From assembly GCF_019802345.1 (NCBI RefSeq), contig NZ_JAINDZ010000040.1, forward strand, positions 1 to 40,817: DNA of 40,817 bases. Reading direction: 5' to 3'. A model generated the notes under the pieces. That model did no database searches. It was not told the DNA's origin and saw only the letters and a list, made by a program, of their open reading frames with translations. The translations under genes and the position numbers were made by a program. Shown one piece after another: positions 25,451-33,774 of this stretch; the first letter of the stretch is position 1; every line of letters begins with the position of its first letter. This stretch comes from Methylosinus sp. Sm6. GTDB lineage: Bacteria > Pseudomonadota > Alphaproteobacteria > Rhizobiales > Beijerinckiaceae.

Positions 25451-25987
25451 TTGCGCTACGTCACAACGCCTCATGCCTGCCAGCTCACCGGTCTTTCTAC
25501 CGAAAAGCTTCGGGAATGGACGAGCCGTCGCGCCTTGATTCCAGCCGACGTGAAGCCCAGACGGAAGGGATCTCCGGCCAAGTACACGTGGCAAACCATC
25601 CTGATTCTAAGGCTCGCAGTGACCCTGCGGGAGCAATTTCATATCGAACTCCAGGCTCATAAGAGCCTTTTCAACAGCCTGCGACGGGAGCTGCGCACCA
25701 AGTCGTTTATCGCCCTCTGCGGACAGAACTTGGCCCTCCTCGGCGGCGACCGATGGACATTCGTGGAGGACGCAGCCGGTCACCTTCCGGCCGACGACGT
25801 CTTGCTCCTTCGCCTACGCGCTCACCTGGATGTGTTGTCGGCAGGCTTCGCCTTGCCCAGTCCGGCTACGGTTTCCGGCCAATTCGATCTATTCCCGGTC
25901 CAGGCCGTCGCTGGCCCGCCAGTCAAACAAGTGCGGCGGCGAGCCCCGAGCAAGCTGACCGTGCCGGCACGGAGGCGTTCGGCATGA
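25451..25987 (+). CDS. MerR-like HTH regulator of methylase/nuclease operon
   Basis: This 178-aa protein starts at a TTG (25451) behind GGGAG, with no ATG available before the conserved region. Residues about 4-70 form a MerR-like winged helix: TPHACQLTGLSTEKLREWTSRR, then SPAKYTWQTILILRLAVTLREQF. A helical middle part and a basic tail (VRRRAPSKL) follow; no metal- or drug-binding cysteines of classical MerR proteins are seen. It is upstream of a 1032-aa adenine methylase and probably controls its expression, as C proteins do in other restriction systems. A structural role in the complex cannot be excluded. Confidence 0.72.
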   Translation: MRYVTTPHACQLTGLSTEKLREWTSRRALIPADVKPRRKGSPAKYTWQTILILRLAVTLREQFHIELQAHKSLFNSLRRELRTKSFIALCGQNLALLGGDRWTFVEDAAGHLPADDVLLLRLRAHLDVLSAGFALPSPATVSGQFDLFPVQAVAGPPVKQVRRRAPSKLTVPARRRSA

Positions 25988-26099
25988 GGCGCGTAATTGA
26001 CCGGGACAACCCGGCTTGCTCGCCCACAGATCGCTTCATCGTCGGGGGAGTTCATGATATGTTCTCATTACTGGGGCGTGAGTATCGGAAGGGACCAGC

Positions 26100-29000
26100 G
26101 TGACAATTTCGCCCCTGCAGAACTGGCTTGAAAGGCTCGGCTATGCCGCCGAGCCCGCCGTGCTGCATCGCCGGGGTGACGACGTCCCGGAAGTTCACCC
26201 CTATGCACTGGAAATCAAGTCGCTCCTGAAGCCGGATGGGTTGATTCGCGCCCAAGCCGTATTCGAGGTGGAGGGCGTGCCGACGGTGGTCTTTGTCGGC
26301 GACAAGGACGAGCCGCTCACCGCCGCCGCCTTGGACGAGATACGTAAGCGGATCTGGAATCAGAATCTCGCCACGGTGGTGATCGAGATCAAGGGCGAGA
26401 CGGCAGTTGCCGTGCCGGCCCGAAAACTCCGCAACGCGGAGGAAACGCTGACGTTCGGCGCAGCGCGTCCCGACGGGCCATTCTCGGCGTTCGACATCGC
26501 TTCAGCCAATCTCTCCCGCCGCGCACCCAAATGGTTCGACATCAAAGCGCGCGTCGACCGCAAGTTGCTCGTCAATCTCTCCAGCGCCGTACTCAAGCTG
26601 TCGAGGGTCGGGTTCCGGGCAGCCATAGAGGCGTCGCTGCGGCGACGTCACGCCGAGTTGCTGATGGGGCAGGTGCTCTTCATCTCATATCTCGAACATC
26701 GCGACATCGTCGGCGCGACCTATCGCCAGAGGCGTGAAGTCGGTCAACTCCATGCTCTGGTCGCTCGCGCCAACCGCAATGGGGTTCGCAGCCTCATCGA
26801 TGCGCTCCGTCAGGATTTCAACGGCGACTTCTTAGGGGACGATCGGCATAATCCCTGGGCGGCGTTGAACACGGAGGGGTTCGCGCTGCTCGATCAATTC
26901 CTGCGCCGGACCGACATGACGACCGGGCAGGGCGATTTTTGGAATTACGATTTCAGCTATATCCCGGTTGAACTGCTGTCTGGCCTCTACGAATCTTTCC
27001 TGTCTCCAGACCAGAAGGCAAAAGACGGCGCTTACTACACGCCGCGTCATCTCGCGATGCTGGCGGTTGATCAAGCGTTCGTCACCTCGGCTGATCCTCT
27101 CTCCGAGACAATCTTCGACGGAGCCTGCGGATCCGGAATTCTGCTTACCACGGCCTACCGGCGTCTCATCGCGCTGTCGGAGGCGCGCGGCGGCCGCCAA
27201 CTCAGTTTCAGGCAGCGTCGAGAGCTTCTGATCAATCGCATATTCGGCGCCGACATCAATCTGATGGCTTGCCGCGTCACGGCCTTCAGCCTCTATCTGT
27301 CGTTGCTGGAAGGTCTCAACCCCGCTGATATCATGGAGGCGCAGGAGCGCGAAAACGAGAAGCTGCCATCGCTCGACGGCAGCAATCTGCGCCATGGCCC
27401 CACGGCAGACTTCTTCGGACCCAAGCACGGCTTTGCGGACAAGCGCTTCTCTCTCATTATCTCCAATCCGCCGTGGTCGGAGCCCGAAGGCGAAGACGTC
27501 ACGTCCGCCGACGTTTGGGCGGAGCGGGCCGGCGCCCCATTCGTTCGACGCCAGATCGCCGGCGCCTATGCCCTGAGAGCGATCGACTTCCTGGCCGAGC
27601 AGGGGCGCGTCTGCCTCATCCTGCCGATTGGACAATTTTTGGGACCGTCCAGCGCATCGTTCGTCGCGCGCCTGTTCAGCTTGTTCCGACCGGCGCGTCT
27701 CATCAACTTCGGCGATCTTCAAGGATTGCTGTTTCCGACGGCCGAGAACACCTGCCATGTGTTCCTCGGGCAACGCCGAAGCGTCGAGGCGCAGATTCCA
27801 TTTGGCGAGACTTTCGACTACTGCGTGCCGAAGGCGGACATGAGTCTGGCCTTTGGCCGGCTCACCATGCAGTCGGCCGATCGGCACGTTTTGCAAACCC
27901 GCTCCGTCGCCCAGGATCCGCAGCTTCTCGTCACGCTGATGTGGGGCGATGCCAACGATATGACTCTGTGGACGCGCCTGACGGCGCGCGGAACGTTCAG
28001 CGACTTCTGGAAAAGGCCGCAACCATTCCGGCGATGGGTCAATCGCAAAGGCATTCATCTTAACGACAAGAGCCGCACCGCGGTCAGCGCCGGCCGGTTG
28101 CGCAAGATGCGGTTCGTGCCCGTACCCGCGCTCAGCGCGGGGTCGCCCGTGCTGCATCCCGATCTCTTGAAGCCGTGGCCGCGGGCGCAGACGACTGTCG
28201 TTGGTCTCAACGACGAGGTGATGGCGGTTTTCGACGGTCCCCGCGTGCTCTTCCCGGACGGGTTCTCGAAACTCGAACATACGGTCCGCGCAGTATATTA
28301 CGATGGCCCGGCCACCTTCACGCATAGCATCGGCGTCATTTCCGGATCGACCCAGGATGCGGCGCTGCTCCAGTTCGCCGCGGTCTATCTGCGATCCAAG
28401 CTCGCCCGTTACTTCCTCATGATGCGCGGCTGGAAGATGCTCTGCGAACGCAACGGCGTCCATCTGTCCGATGTCGAAACCTTCCCGTTCTTTGACATCG
28501 AAGCGGCGCCCGATCCGAAGGCGGCTAAAGCGGCGCTCGCAAGGGTCGGCACCTATATGCAAGAGCTATCCGATTTGCCGGAACTCGATCAACGCCGTCG
28601 CTACGGCGAAATCCAGAATGCCCTCGACAAGGCCATCTTCAAGTATTTTGGCCTGAACGAGAGCGAGCAGGCGCTGGTTCGCGAAACCGTCGACATCCTG
28701 ATGCCTTCGATCCGGCCACGAAGCTTCAAAAGTCTCGACACGCCGGCCCAAGCCACCGCTCATCTGGAGGATTTTCGGACATACGGCGAGGCGCTGGCTG
28801 CCTCCTTGACCTCTTGGCGCGAACGGACCGGTGGCGGTGGCCGGTTTCACGTCGCCGTTGTGGCCAGTGATCCGGCTCGCCAAGGCCCGTCGGGAATCGT
28901 TCGGGTGAGCTACGCCAAAGAGACAACCGCGCCGGCCACTTCCAGCGCTCAGCTCAATGACGATCTGGTCCTGACGACGCTCGCTCAACTTCGCGCAGCG

Positions 29001-29198
29001 GGGCTGATGGCGATTTCATCGGGCGATGCCCTTCAACTTATCCCCGATGCACATGTTTGGACTGACGGGGCGCTCTATCTGGTGCGCCCATTGTCTCGAC
29101 GCAGTTGGACCGTGCGGCAGGCGCTTCGCGATGCGGAGCACATCGTACGGTCTGTTCAGAGCCGGCTGTCGCCCGCGATCCGCCCGGAGGTCGCGTGA
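26100..29198 (+). CDS. Large N6-adenine DNA methyltransferase
   Basis: This 1032-aa protein carries an N6-adenine methylase core: FDGACGSGILL at 339-349 (SAM binding) and SNPPW at 455-459 (catalytic). GAYYTPRHLAMLAVDQAF precedes motif I, as in type I/IIG and BREX-type enzymes. Residues 1-130 form a separate domain (LEIKSLLKPDGLIRAQAVFEV, VPTVVFVGDKDEP) that resembles an inactive nuclease-like or DNA-sensing region without obvious catalytic residues. The long C-terminal part (about 600-1032) probably reads the DNA target. The GTG start at 26100 has GGAAGGGA upstream. Its stop overlaps the nuclease start (GTGA). It is not PglX: no PglZ, BrxC or BrxL is nearby. Confidence 0.87.
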   Translation: MTISPLQNWLERLGYAAEPAVLHRRGDDVPEVHPYALEIKSLLKPDGLIRAQAVFEVEGVPTVVFVGDKDEPLTAAALDEIRKRIWNQNLATVVIEIKGETAVAVPARKLRNAEETLTFGAARPDGPFSAFDIASANLSRRAPKWFDIKARVDRKLLVNLSSAVLKLSRVGFRAAIEASLRRRHAELLMGQVLFISYLEHRDIVGATYRQRREVGQLHALVARANRNGVRSLIDALRQDFNGDFLGDDRHNPWAALNTEGFALLDQFLRRTDMTTGQGDFWNYDFSYIPVELLSGLYESFLSPDQKAKDGAYYTPRHLAMLAVDQAFVTSADPLSETIFDGACGSGILLTTAYRRLIALSEARGGRQLSFRQRRELLINRIFGADINLMACRVTAFSLYLSLLEGLNPADIMEAQERENEKLPSLDGSNLRHGPTADFFGPKHGFADKRFSLIISNPPWSEPEGEDVTSADVWAERAGAPFVRRQIAGAYALRAIDFLAEQGRVCLILPIGQFLGPSSASFVARLFSLFRPARLINFGDLQGLLFPTAENTCHVFLGQRRSVEAQIPFGETFDYCVPKADMSLAFGRLTMQSADRHVLQTRSVAQDPQLLVTLMWGDANDMTLWTRLTARGTFSDFWKRPQPFRRWVNRKGIHLNDKSRTAVSAGRLRKMRFVPVPALSAGSPVLHPDLLKPWPRAQTTVVGLNDEVMAVFDGPRVLFPDGFSKLEHTVRAVYYDGPATFTHSIGVISGSTQDAALLQFAAVYLRSKLARYFLMMRGWKMLCERNGVHLSDVETFPFFDIEAAPDPKAAKAALARVGTYMQELSDLPELDQRRRYGEIQNALDKAIFKYFGLNESEQALVRETVDILMPSIRPRSFKSLDTPAQATAHLEDFRTYGEALAASLTSWRERTGGGGRFHVAVVASDPARQGPSGIVRVSYAKETTAPATSSAQLNDDLVLTTLAQLRAAGLMAISSGDALQLIPDAHVWTDGALYLVRPLSRRSWTVRQALRDAEHIVRSVQSRLSPAIRPEVA

Positions 29199-29902
29199 TA
29201 ACCGGACAAGATTGGCTTTCTGCCTTCCCGATCCGCCCTGCAACCGACGCAGTCGATGCCCTGCGGGAGAGCTGGCGAATACTCGCCGCACAACCGAGAG
29301 CCCATTTCCATCCGGGAATGAAAGAGCCCACCCTCACCAAGGCTCTCAAGGCCTATGTCGAAAACGTCACTGCTCGGGAGCGCGGCTTGCTTGGTATGTG
29401 GGCCGCCGAAGGCGTCCTTCACAACATCGATTTGGAAACAGCAAAGCTCACCCAGGAACGCCGCACGGACATCGTCTATGGATGGAATGACGATACTCGT
29501 CGCATCGAACTGGTATTCGAATTCAAGAAAGTAGGCCGGCAGAAGAGTCATCGCACCCATTACCTGCGCGAGAAGGGGCTAGGTCGTTTTGTCACCGGCA
29601 TCTACAGCCGCCGACAAGCAGTTGCGGCGATGGTCGGCATCCTGATCGATACGGAGGACGAGGTGGTCCCGCCGCTGCGCGACGCGCTTGCCGATGCGAG
29701 CCTTGTCGCGGAACTGAAGATCCGGCCAACCGCGGCGGGCAGTTCCTACGAGCGACCTTCAGTATTATTTTCAACCGCAGACTTCGACACGGAACACGAA
29801 CGCGACCCCGATCTGGCGCCGAGCCACGGCACCATTCGCGTCGCCCATTTCTTTCTGGCTTTCGGCTATCCCACCAGCACCAAGAAGCCAGCAAAGTCTT
29901 GA
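29195..29902 (+). CDS. PD-(D/E)xK nuclease coupled to the adenine methylase
   Basis: This 235-aa protein shows a PD-(D/E)xK arrangement: RRTDIVYGWN with D92, then IELVFEFKK with E109 and K111, and a possible helical glutamate in KEPTLTKAL (E44). It starts at the GTG at 29195, overlapping the methylase stop; the upstream 30 codons of open frame lie within the methylase. The coupling suggests it is the cutting partner of a split restriction enzyme whose methylase gives both recognition and protection. I do not recognise a named family. Cleavage activity and need for the methylase are inference. Confidence 0.7.
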   Translation: MITGQDWLSAFPIRPATDAVDALRESWRILAAQPRAHFHPGMKEPTLTKALKAYVENVTARERGLLGMWAAEGVLHNIDLETAKLTQERRTDIVYGWNDDTRRIELVFEFKKVGRQKSHRTHYLREKGLGRFVTGIYSRRQAVAAMVGILIDTEDEVVPPLRDALADASLVAELKIRPTAAGSSYERPSVLFSTADFDTEHERDPDLAPSHGTIRVAHFFLAFGYPTSTKKPAKS

Positions 29903-29927
29903 GCCGAAGGTTTCGCCCTCTCGACGA

Positions 29928-31115
29928 TCAATCAGCGAGGTTGAAAGACGCCGGTCGTCCGTTCCAGCGCCTATATCCCTTCGATCCGTCCCAATAGGAC
30001 ACCGTCCCATCGATAATATTGCGCTTCACGCGCCAGACGGTGTCGGCATTTTGCATCGCGAGGGCAGTTTGGTCGAATACCGGCACTTCAAAGCCAGCCT
30101 GCCCGTAGCCGTCGTGGGATACAATCTGCTTCGGCAGCGCCATCAACAGGGCAGCATGCTTTGTCTCCTTGATGACAAGCGCGAAACTGTTCACCGTCGT
30201 GTTGTAGCCGTAGGTCGCGTGAACGACGCGATGGTCTGCAACTCGGGATACGTCAGCGACAATGCGGCTGACGTGAGGTTTTGACACCAGAAGGGATTTG
30301 TCTGCGATGATTCCGGCCGATGCGGTTTCGCACCACGTGGCGACGTCCCGTGATGCGGCTAACGCCATTGCGCCGGACGTCCTTGCGGCGAACCGCTTTG
30401 CCACCGGCTCATAGGCAGACGTCGTCACGAAAAGAGTTTTTTGTGCGCCCTCGACCGCCGCAATGCCATACAACGCCGCGACCGCATCCAGTTGGATCTT
30501 TCGATGCGGGGCGTATTTCTTTGCCTGGACCAACGTGAGAAGATCGCCGATCGGATCGCGTTGCAGCAGCCGGATATCAACGCCGCCATCCCCTCGGCCT
30601 GGTCCCAGCTCCGAGTGAAAGCCCTGATTCTGGAAAATACGATGCAGCAGGATTTCAAACTCGCGCCAGTCGAGACGGTGAAGATCGTCCGGACGCTGCG
30701 CGAAGTGCGCGTACATTTCCTCGTAGACGTCATCGCAGTCGGGTTGGATAAGCGAGCAGACCCACCGCCAATGAAAATATGAATCGAATGCAGACGAGAG
30801 GTGCGGATCAGTCGCAAAAAAGGCGACGCTGCTTCCGTCCTGATTTTCGCATTCAAAACCCAGGCTGTGAACGAGTGCATGAAACTCGTCGTACGATCCG
30901 TCATCGTCGGAGAAGCCGTTGAACAGCGAATGCAGCGGGCCATCGAAACAAAGCAATGACACGATGGCGGGAGAGCCCGGCTCGCCATCGCTGTGTTCTT
31001 CGTAGGTCTGGAAGCCACAATCAAACCAGAGATCTTTGGTCCGCGCCCAGTGCTCGATCGCGGCCTGCAATGCGGACATTTTCGCGATGAGTTCGTGGTC
31101 GCTATACGCTTGCAT
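29928..31115 (-). CDS. Mrr-like restriction endonuclease
   Basis: This 395-aa protein has a central Mrr_cat nuclease domain (about 148-245): REFEILLHRIFQNQGF with E154, GPGRGDGGVDI with D180, and LVQAKKY with Q197-x-K199, the Mrr variant of PD-(D/E)xK. The N-terminal 140 residues are acidic and unfamiliar. The C-terminal 130 residues may form a sensor or adaptor (NTTVNSFALVIKETKHAALL). Mrr enzymes usually cut modified DNA. It is the last gene of a leftward three-gene operon and ends 25 bp from the converging nuclease gene. How self DNA methylated by two resident methylases is spared is unclear. Confidence 0.85.
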   Translation of the reverse strand: MQAYSDHELIAKMSALQAAIEHWARTKDLWFDCGFQTYEEHSDGEPGSPAIVSLLCFDGPLHSLFNGFSDDDGSYDEFHALVHSLGFECENQDGSSVAFFATDPHLSSAFDSYFHWRWVCSLIQPDCDDVYEEMYAHFAQRPDDLHRLDWREFEILLHRIFQNQGFHSELGPGRGDGGVDIRLLQRDPIGDLLTLVQAKKYAPHRKIQLDAVAALYGIAAVEGAQKTLFVTTSAYEPVAKRFAARTSGAMALAASRDVATWCETASAGIIADKSLLVSKPHVSRIVADVSRVADHRVVHATYGYNTTVNSFALVIKETKHAALLMALPKQIVSHDGYGQAGFEVPVFDQTALAMQNADTVWRVKRNIIDGTVSYWDGSKGYRRWNGRPASFNLAD

Positions 31116-31156
31116 GAGTCAAATATCACCGTACGAGAGCTTTGCGGTATTCACCA

Positions 31157-32008
31157 TCACGACGTACGCCCGCTCAGGCGCGCGTGCTCTCCGATGAGAA
31201 AGGTGATGTAACTTCGGATCAGGTTGCAGTAGAGGCGGGCTTCGTTGATGTGCAGCGCGAGACCGTCGCGCAGATCGACGCCGTGGCGAACCCCGCCGCC
31301 AGTTGGTGAGGACAGATAGCCATGCAGCGTCATCATCCATCGCAGGATCTGATCCTGATGACCGCCGCGTCCGCGTGATTTCAGTTCGCCGATGATCTTG
31401 TTGAAATATCGCCCCTGGATGGATCCATCAAGAATGTCCTCGCTTCGGAATGCGGTCGAAACCGTCTCGAGCAGCCATAGGACTTCCTGCACCGCCTGCC
31501 GGCCCTTTCCTTCGGCGAGGGCTCTTTCCGACGCCTGAAGTGCGGTGTCGATCAGGGTTCGGGCCTGGGCATCAAGGGAAGGGGCCTGCTCCGGAACCGC
31601 GATTGGGATGTGCGTCCGCGTCGCAACTAGGTTCGGCGGATCGATCTGATAGCCCACGCCGCGATCGGTCAGGATGCGGTTGATGCGGGCGCCGTCGGGG
31701 AGGGCCATTTCGGGGGCGCGCTGCTGCAATTGCTCGCAAGCAGCGTAAAAGGCGTTGATGAACAAAGGTGCGTTCGCGGCGGCCTCGTCCATTGCGCGTT
31801 CGAGATCGCTCGCCGCCCAACTCGCATCGCTGCTTGATTGATAGGGTAGCCCGGCCGCGGCGGAGAAAGCCGACTTAAAGTGCTCACGGACGGCTTTTCG
31901 CGACCCTTGGCCACTGATGCGGTTGATCAGGTCGAGAAAGTCGCCGACGACGCCGGGTTCGATCGGCCCGGGGCTATCAAACCGCCATTGGTTGTTGAAT
32001 CTCAGCAT
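31157..32008 (-). CDS. Abi_C (abortive infection C-terminal domain) protein
   Basis: This 283-aa protein ends in an Abi_C-like domain (about 195-275): GRYFNKIIGELKSRGRGGHQDQIL, then WMMTLHGYLSSP and GVRHGVDLRDGLALHINEARLYCNLIRSYI. The N-terminal part is helical with no recognised motif. Abi_C proteins are linked with phage abortive infection; their mechanism is little known. It lies 41 bp upstream of the Mrr-like gene and 6 bp after the unknown 257-aa gene, so the three are probably one operon. A role as sensor or trigger for the nuclease is inference. Confidence 0.8.
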   Translation of the reverse strand: MLRFNNQWRFDSPGPIEPGVVGDFLDLINRISGQGSRKAVREHFKSAFSAAAGLPYQSSSDASWAASDLERAMDEAAANAPLFINAFYAACEQLQQRAPEMALPDGARINRILTDRGVGYQIDPPNLVATRTHIPIAVPEQAPSLDAQARTLIDTALQASERALAEGKGRQAVQEVLWLLETVSTAFRSEDILDGSIQGRYFNKIIGELKSRGRGGHQDQILRWMMTLHGYLSSPTGGGVRHGVDLRDGLALHINEARLYCNLIRSYITFLIGEHARLSGRTS

Positions 32009-32014
32009 CGGTGG

Positions 32015-32788
32015 TCAGCCCTGCGTGTTCAGCGGCTCGGATTCGTCGAATTCCACGAGTCCCTCTGTGATCATGAGCTTCACAGCGCGATTGAGCGCTG
32101 CGCGCTCGCGGTCGGTAAAGGCATGGTCCGGATATCTCTCGTCGTAATCGAGGCTCAATTCCTCGATCAGACGGATGATCATGTAGATATGAAGTGCAAA
32201 AGAGCGGCGCGCGAGGCCGGTATCGGTCTCGGGAAAGTAACGGGTCTTGGCAGTCGGCCCCGGAAGATTTTCCATTGGACCGTCCCAAGCCGTCGCGGTT
32301 TCGACGATGTCGTGCCGCGCCACATGCGCCGCGGCCGTGAGATCGCCATAGAGCCGGCGCAGGGATTTCTCAAGCGAGGTCACGTTGGGAGAACCGTGGG
32401 GCTTGCGCCGGCCTTCGCGTACCGCCTTGAGCTGCGCGAGGATTTCCATCTCTTGTCGCAACAGTGCATGAGCCTGCAGATAGCGCGCCTCTTCAATGGC
32501 GCTCTCGCAGGCGTTCAGCCCGATGACAAATCCGGCGAAGAGTGCGTTGCGCTCTTCCGACGTGGCCGTAATCGGTGTCACCACGCCGTTGGTGCGCAGC
32601 AATCCGGCGCCCAGCACCCCCGCCACGAGAAGATGGGCGTCAATGAGTTGGCCGTAAGCCTGCTTGGCCTTCACTCTGGCCCGATCGCCAAACATTTTCT
32701 GAACACCGTAAAGCATAGCCGCCGGATGAATCAGCGCCCGCTTGTGCTCTTCAAGTGACTCATCATCGTCGTCCGCCTTCGCCGGCAT
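32015..32788 (-). CDS. Uncharacterised all-helical protein heading Abi_C/Mrr operon
   Basis: This 257-aa protein is predicted all-helical, with an acidic, low-complexity start (ADDDDESLEEHKRA) and repeated amphipathic helices. It contains SLRRLYGDLTAAAHVARHD, which recalls the YxxLSxxAH motif of HEPN-related and DUF5677-type proteins, but no confident assignment is possible. It is six bases upstream of the Abi_C gene. I see no membrane segment or nuclease motif. Confidence 0.72.
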   Translation of the reverse strand: MPAKADDDDESLEEHKRALIHPAAMLYGVQKMFGDRARVKAKQAYGQLIDAHLLVAGVLGAGLLRTNGVVTPITATSEERNALFAGFVIGLNACESAIEEARYLQAHALLRQEMEILAQLKAVREGRRKPHGSPNVTSLEKSLRRLYGDLTAAAHVARHDIVETATAWDGPMENLPGPTAKTRYFPETDTGLARRSFALHIYMIIRLIEELSLDYDERYPDHAFTDRERAALNRAVKLMITEGLVEFDESEPLNTQG

Positions 32789-33075
32789 GTTTTGCGCCCG
32801 TTGTCATTGTCCTGGTCGGACCGACAATAGATGATTTTGGGGGGATTCGGCGGAAAGTGGCAGCCAAAGGCTCTATACGAAATGGGATCGGGCGTCGCCC
32901 TTTGGGCCGGGCTGTTGGCTACGCCAAAGCCCCGCTTGCCGCGGGTCTTCGCCCCCCGGACTTCCATCCCTGACGCCAGAATCGCTGATTATCGTTGATT
33001 GAAGTGCGTATCACTTGGCGGCGGCGTCTGCCGCAGCATCGCGGCTGAGAGGGAGAGTGAGGGCTGGACTTCCGT
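32789..33075. other. Intergenic stretch between defence operon and ArdC remnant
   Basis: The promoter for the leftward three-gene operon should lie here, and also that of the rightward ArdC gene. Nothing recognisable is seen apart from the ArdC leader that begins at 33076. The open frames across this stretch have poor composition. Confidence 0.4.
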
Positions 33076-33115
33076 GACGGGTTGAGGGCTGGGAGAGAGG
33101 CTTCCGGCGCCCGTC
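33076..33115 (+). promoter_or_regulatory. Structured leader of ArdC gene
   Basis: GACGGG (33076-33081) pairs with CCCGTC (33110-33115); inside, GCTGG pairs with CCGGC (one G-U pair) around a GAGAGAGGCTT loop. GGAG follows two bases later and the ATG seven bases beyond that. Here the element lies on the plus strand, unlike the ParB and DUF932 copies, so it travels with the gene start rather than with the strand. Confidence 0.72.
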
Positions 33116-33128
33116 GCGGAGAACCGCG

Positions 33129-33521
33129 ATGTCCAGGCATGACCGCACTGCGCGCGCCGGCCACGACCGGGCGAGCCTTTACACTGAAATCACCGACAAG
33201 ATCATCGCCGAGCTGGAGGCCGGCCGCGTCCCCTGGGTGCAGCCGTGGGGGACGGCAGCGGCGAATGCGACGATCGCCATACCGCGCAACGCCGCGACGC
33301 AGCGTCGATATTCGGGGATCAATATACTGATCCTTTGGGGCGCCGTGATCGAGCAGGGCTTTACGGGCCAGAGCTGGCTCACCTTCCGGCAGGCGCTGGG
33401 CCTGGGCGGTCATGTCCGGAAGGGCGAACACGGCACGACTGTTGTCTATGCCGATCGCTTCTCGGACGAGCATCGTCGCCGGCTTGCCCGGCACCGTGAG
33501 CGAGCGCGACTTTCATCTTAG
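33129..33521 (+). pseudogene. Truncated ArdC antirestriction gene
   Basis: The first 115 or so residues match the N-terminal ssDNA-binding domain of ArdC: SLYTEITDKIIAELEAGRVPWVQPW, then PRNAATQRRYSGINILILW and FRQALGLGGHVRKGEHGTTVVYADRF. The frame then runs into an arginine-rich tail and stops at 130 aa. Full ArdC proteins are near 300 aa with a metallopeptidase-like C-terminal domain (HEXXH), which is missing. ArdC protects incoming conjugative DNA, so this loss may weaken transfer unless another copy exists. The cut is about 300 bp from the tRNA. A short unrelated coding-like stretch (LPGTVSERDFHLSVSRDILN) follows in another frame. Confidence 0.75.
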
Positions 33522-33686
33522 CGTATCGCGCGACATTCTGAATGACGGAACCTGCGAGGTCGCGATGGTTTTTAGAAGAGCGGGCGGGCGGCGGGCGGGG
33601 GTGTACCCAGGTGCCCCTTGAGAGCGGCCGAGGGTTCTGAACGCGAGACGATGCAGTGACTGGGATGGGAGATGGGGATCGACGTC

Positions 33687-33706
33687 GTGGACACCATGTG
33701 GACACC
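33687..33706. repeat. Direct repeat GTGGACACC x2 beside tRNA
   Basis: GTGGACACC occurs at 33687-33695 and 33698-33706, separated by AT, about 70 bp from the tRNA 3' end. It could be an arm-type site for an integrase or the residue of an integrase gene end; nothing else supports either. The rest of 33522-33686 shows no gene. Confidence 0.35.
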
Positions 33707-33722
33707 AAGCCAAATAAGCGAA

Positions 33723-33742
33723 GGGCCGCCTTTCGGCGGCCC
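33723..33742 (-). terminator. Hairpin downstream of tRNA-Gly
   Basis: GGGCCGCC (33723-33730) pairs with GGCGGCCC (33735-33742) around a four-base loop, 32 bp past the 3' end of the tRNA on the minus strand. The bases after it are CTTCGCTTATTTGG, which is only mildly T-rich. It is a probable terminator of the tRNA transcript. Confidence 0.65.
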
Positions 33743-33774
33743 GTTCATAACGCTCTAATTTTCTTGAGTGATTT

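Noticed and set aside
26832-28562. 576-aa open frame on the minus strand
   Set aside because: It is antisense to the 1032-aa methylase whose SAM and NPPW motifs are intact.
26100-29198. The large methylase as PglX of a BREX system or as part of DISARM
   Set aside because: No PglZ, BrxC, BrxL, BrxA/B, DrmA, DrmB or DrmC gene is present in the window.
1-33774. Integrase, relaxase, type IV secretion genes, traR or traI
   Set aside because: None is visible; they must be outside the window or absent. Calling the element a functional ICE is therefore inference from the control and backbone genes.
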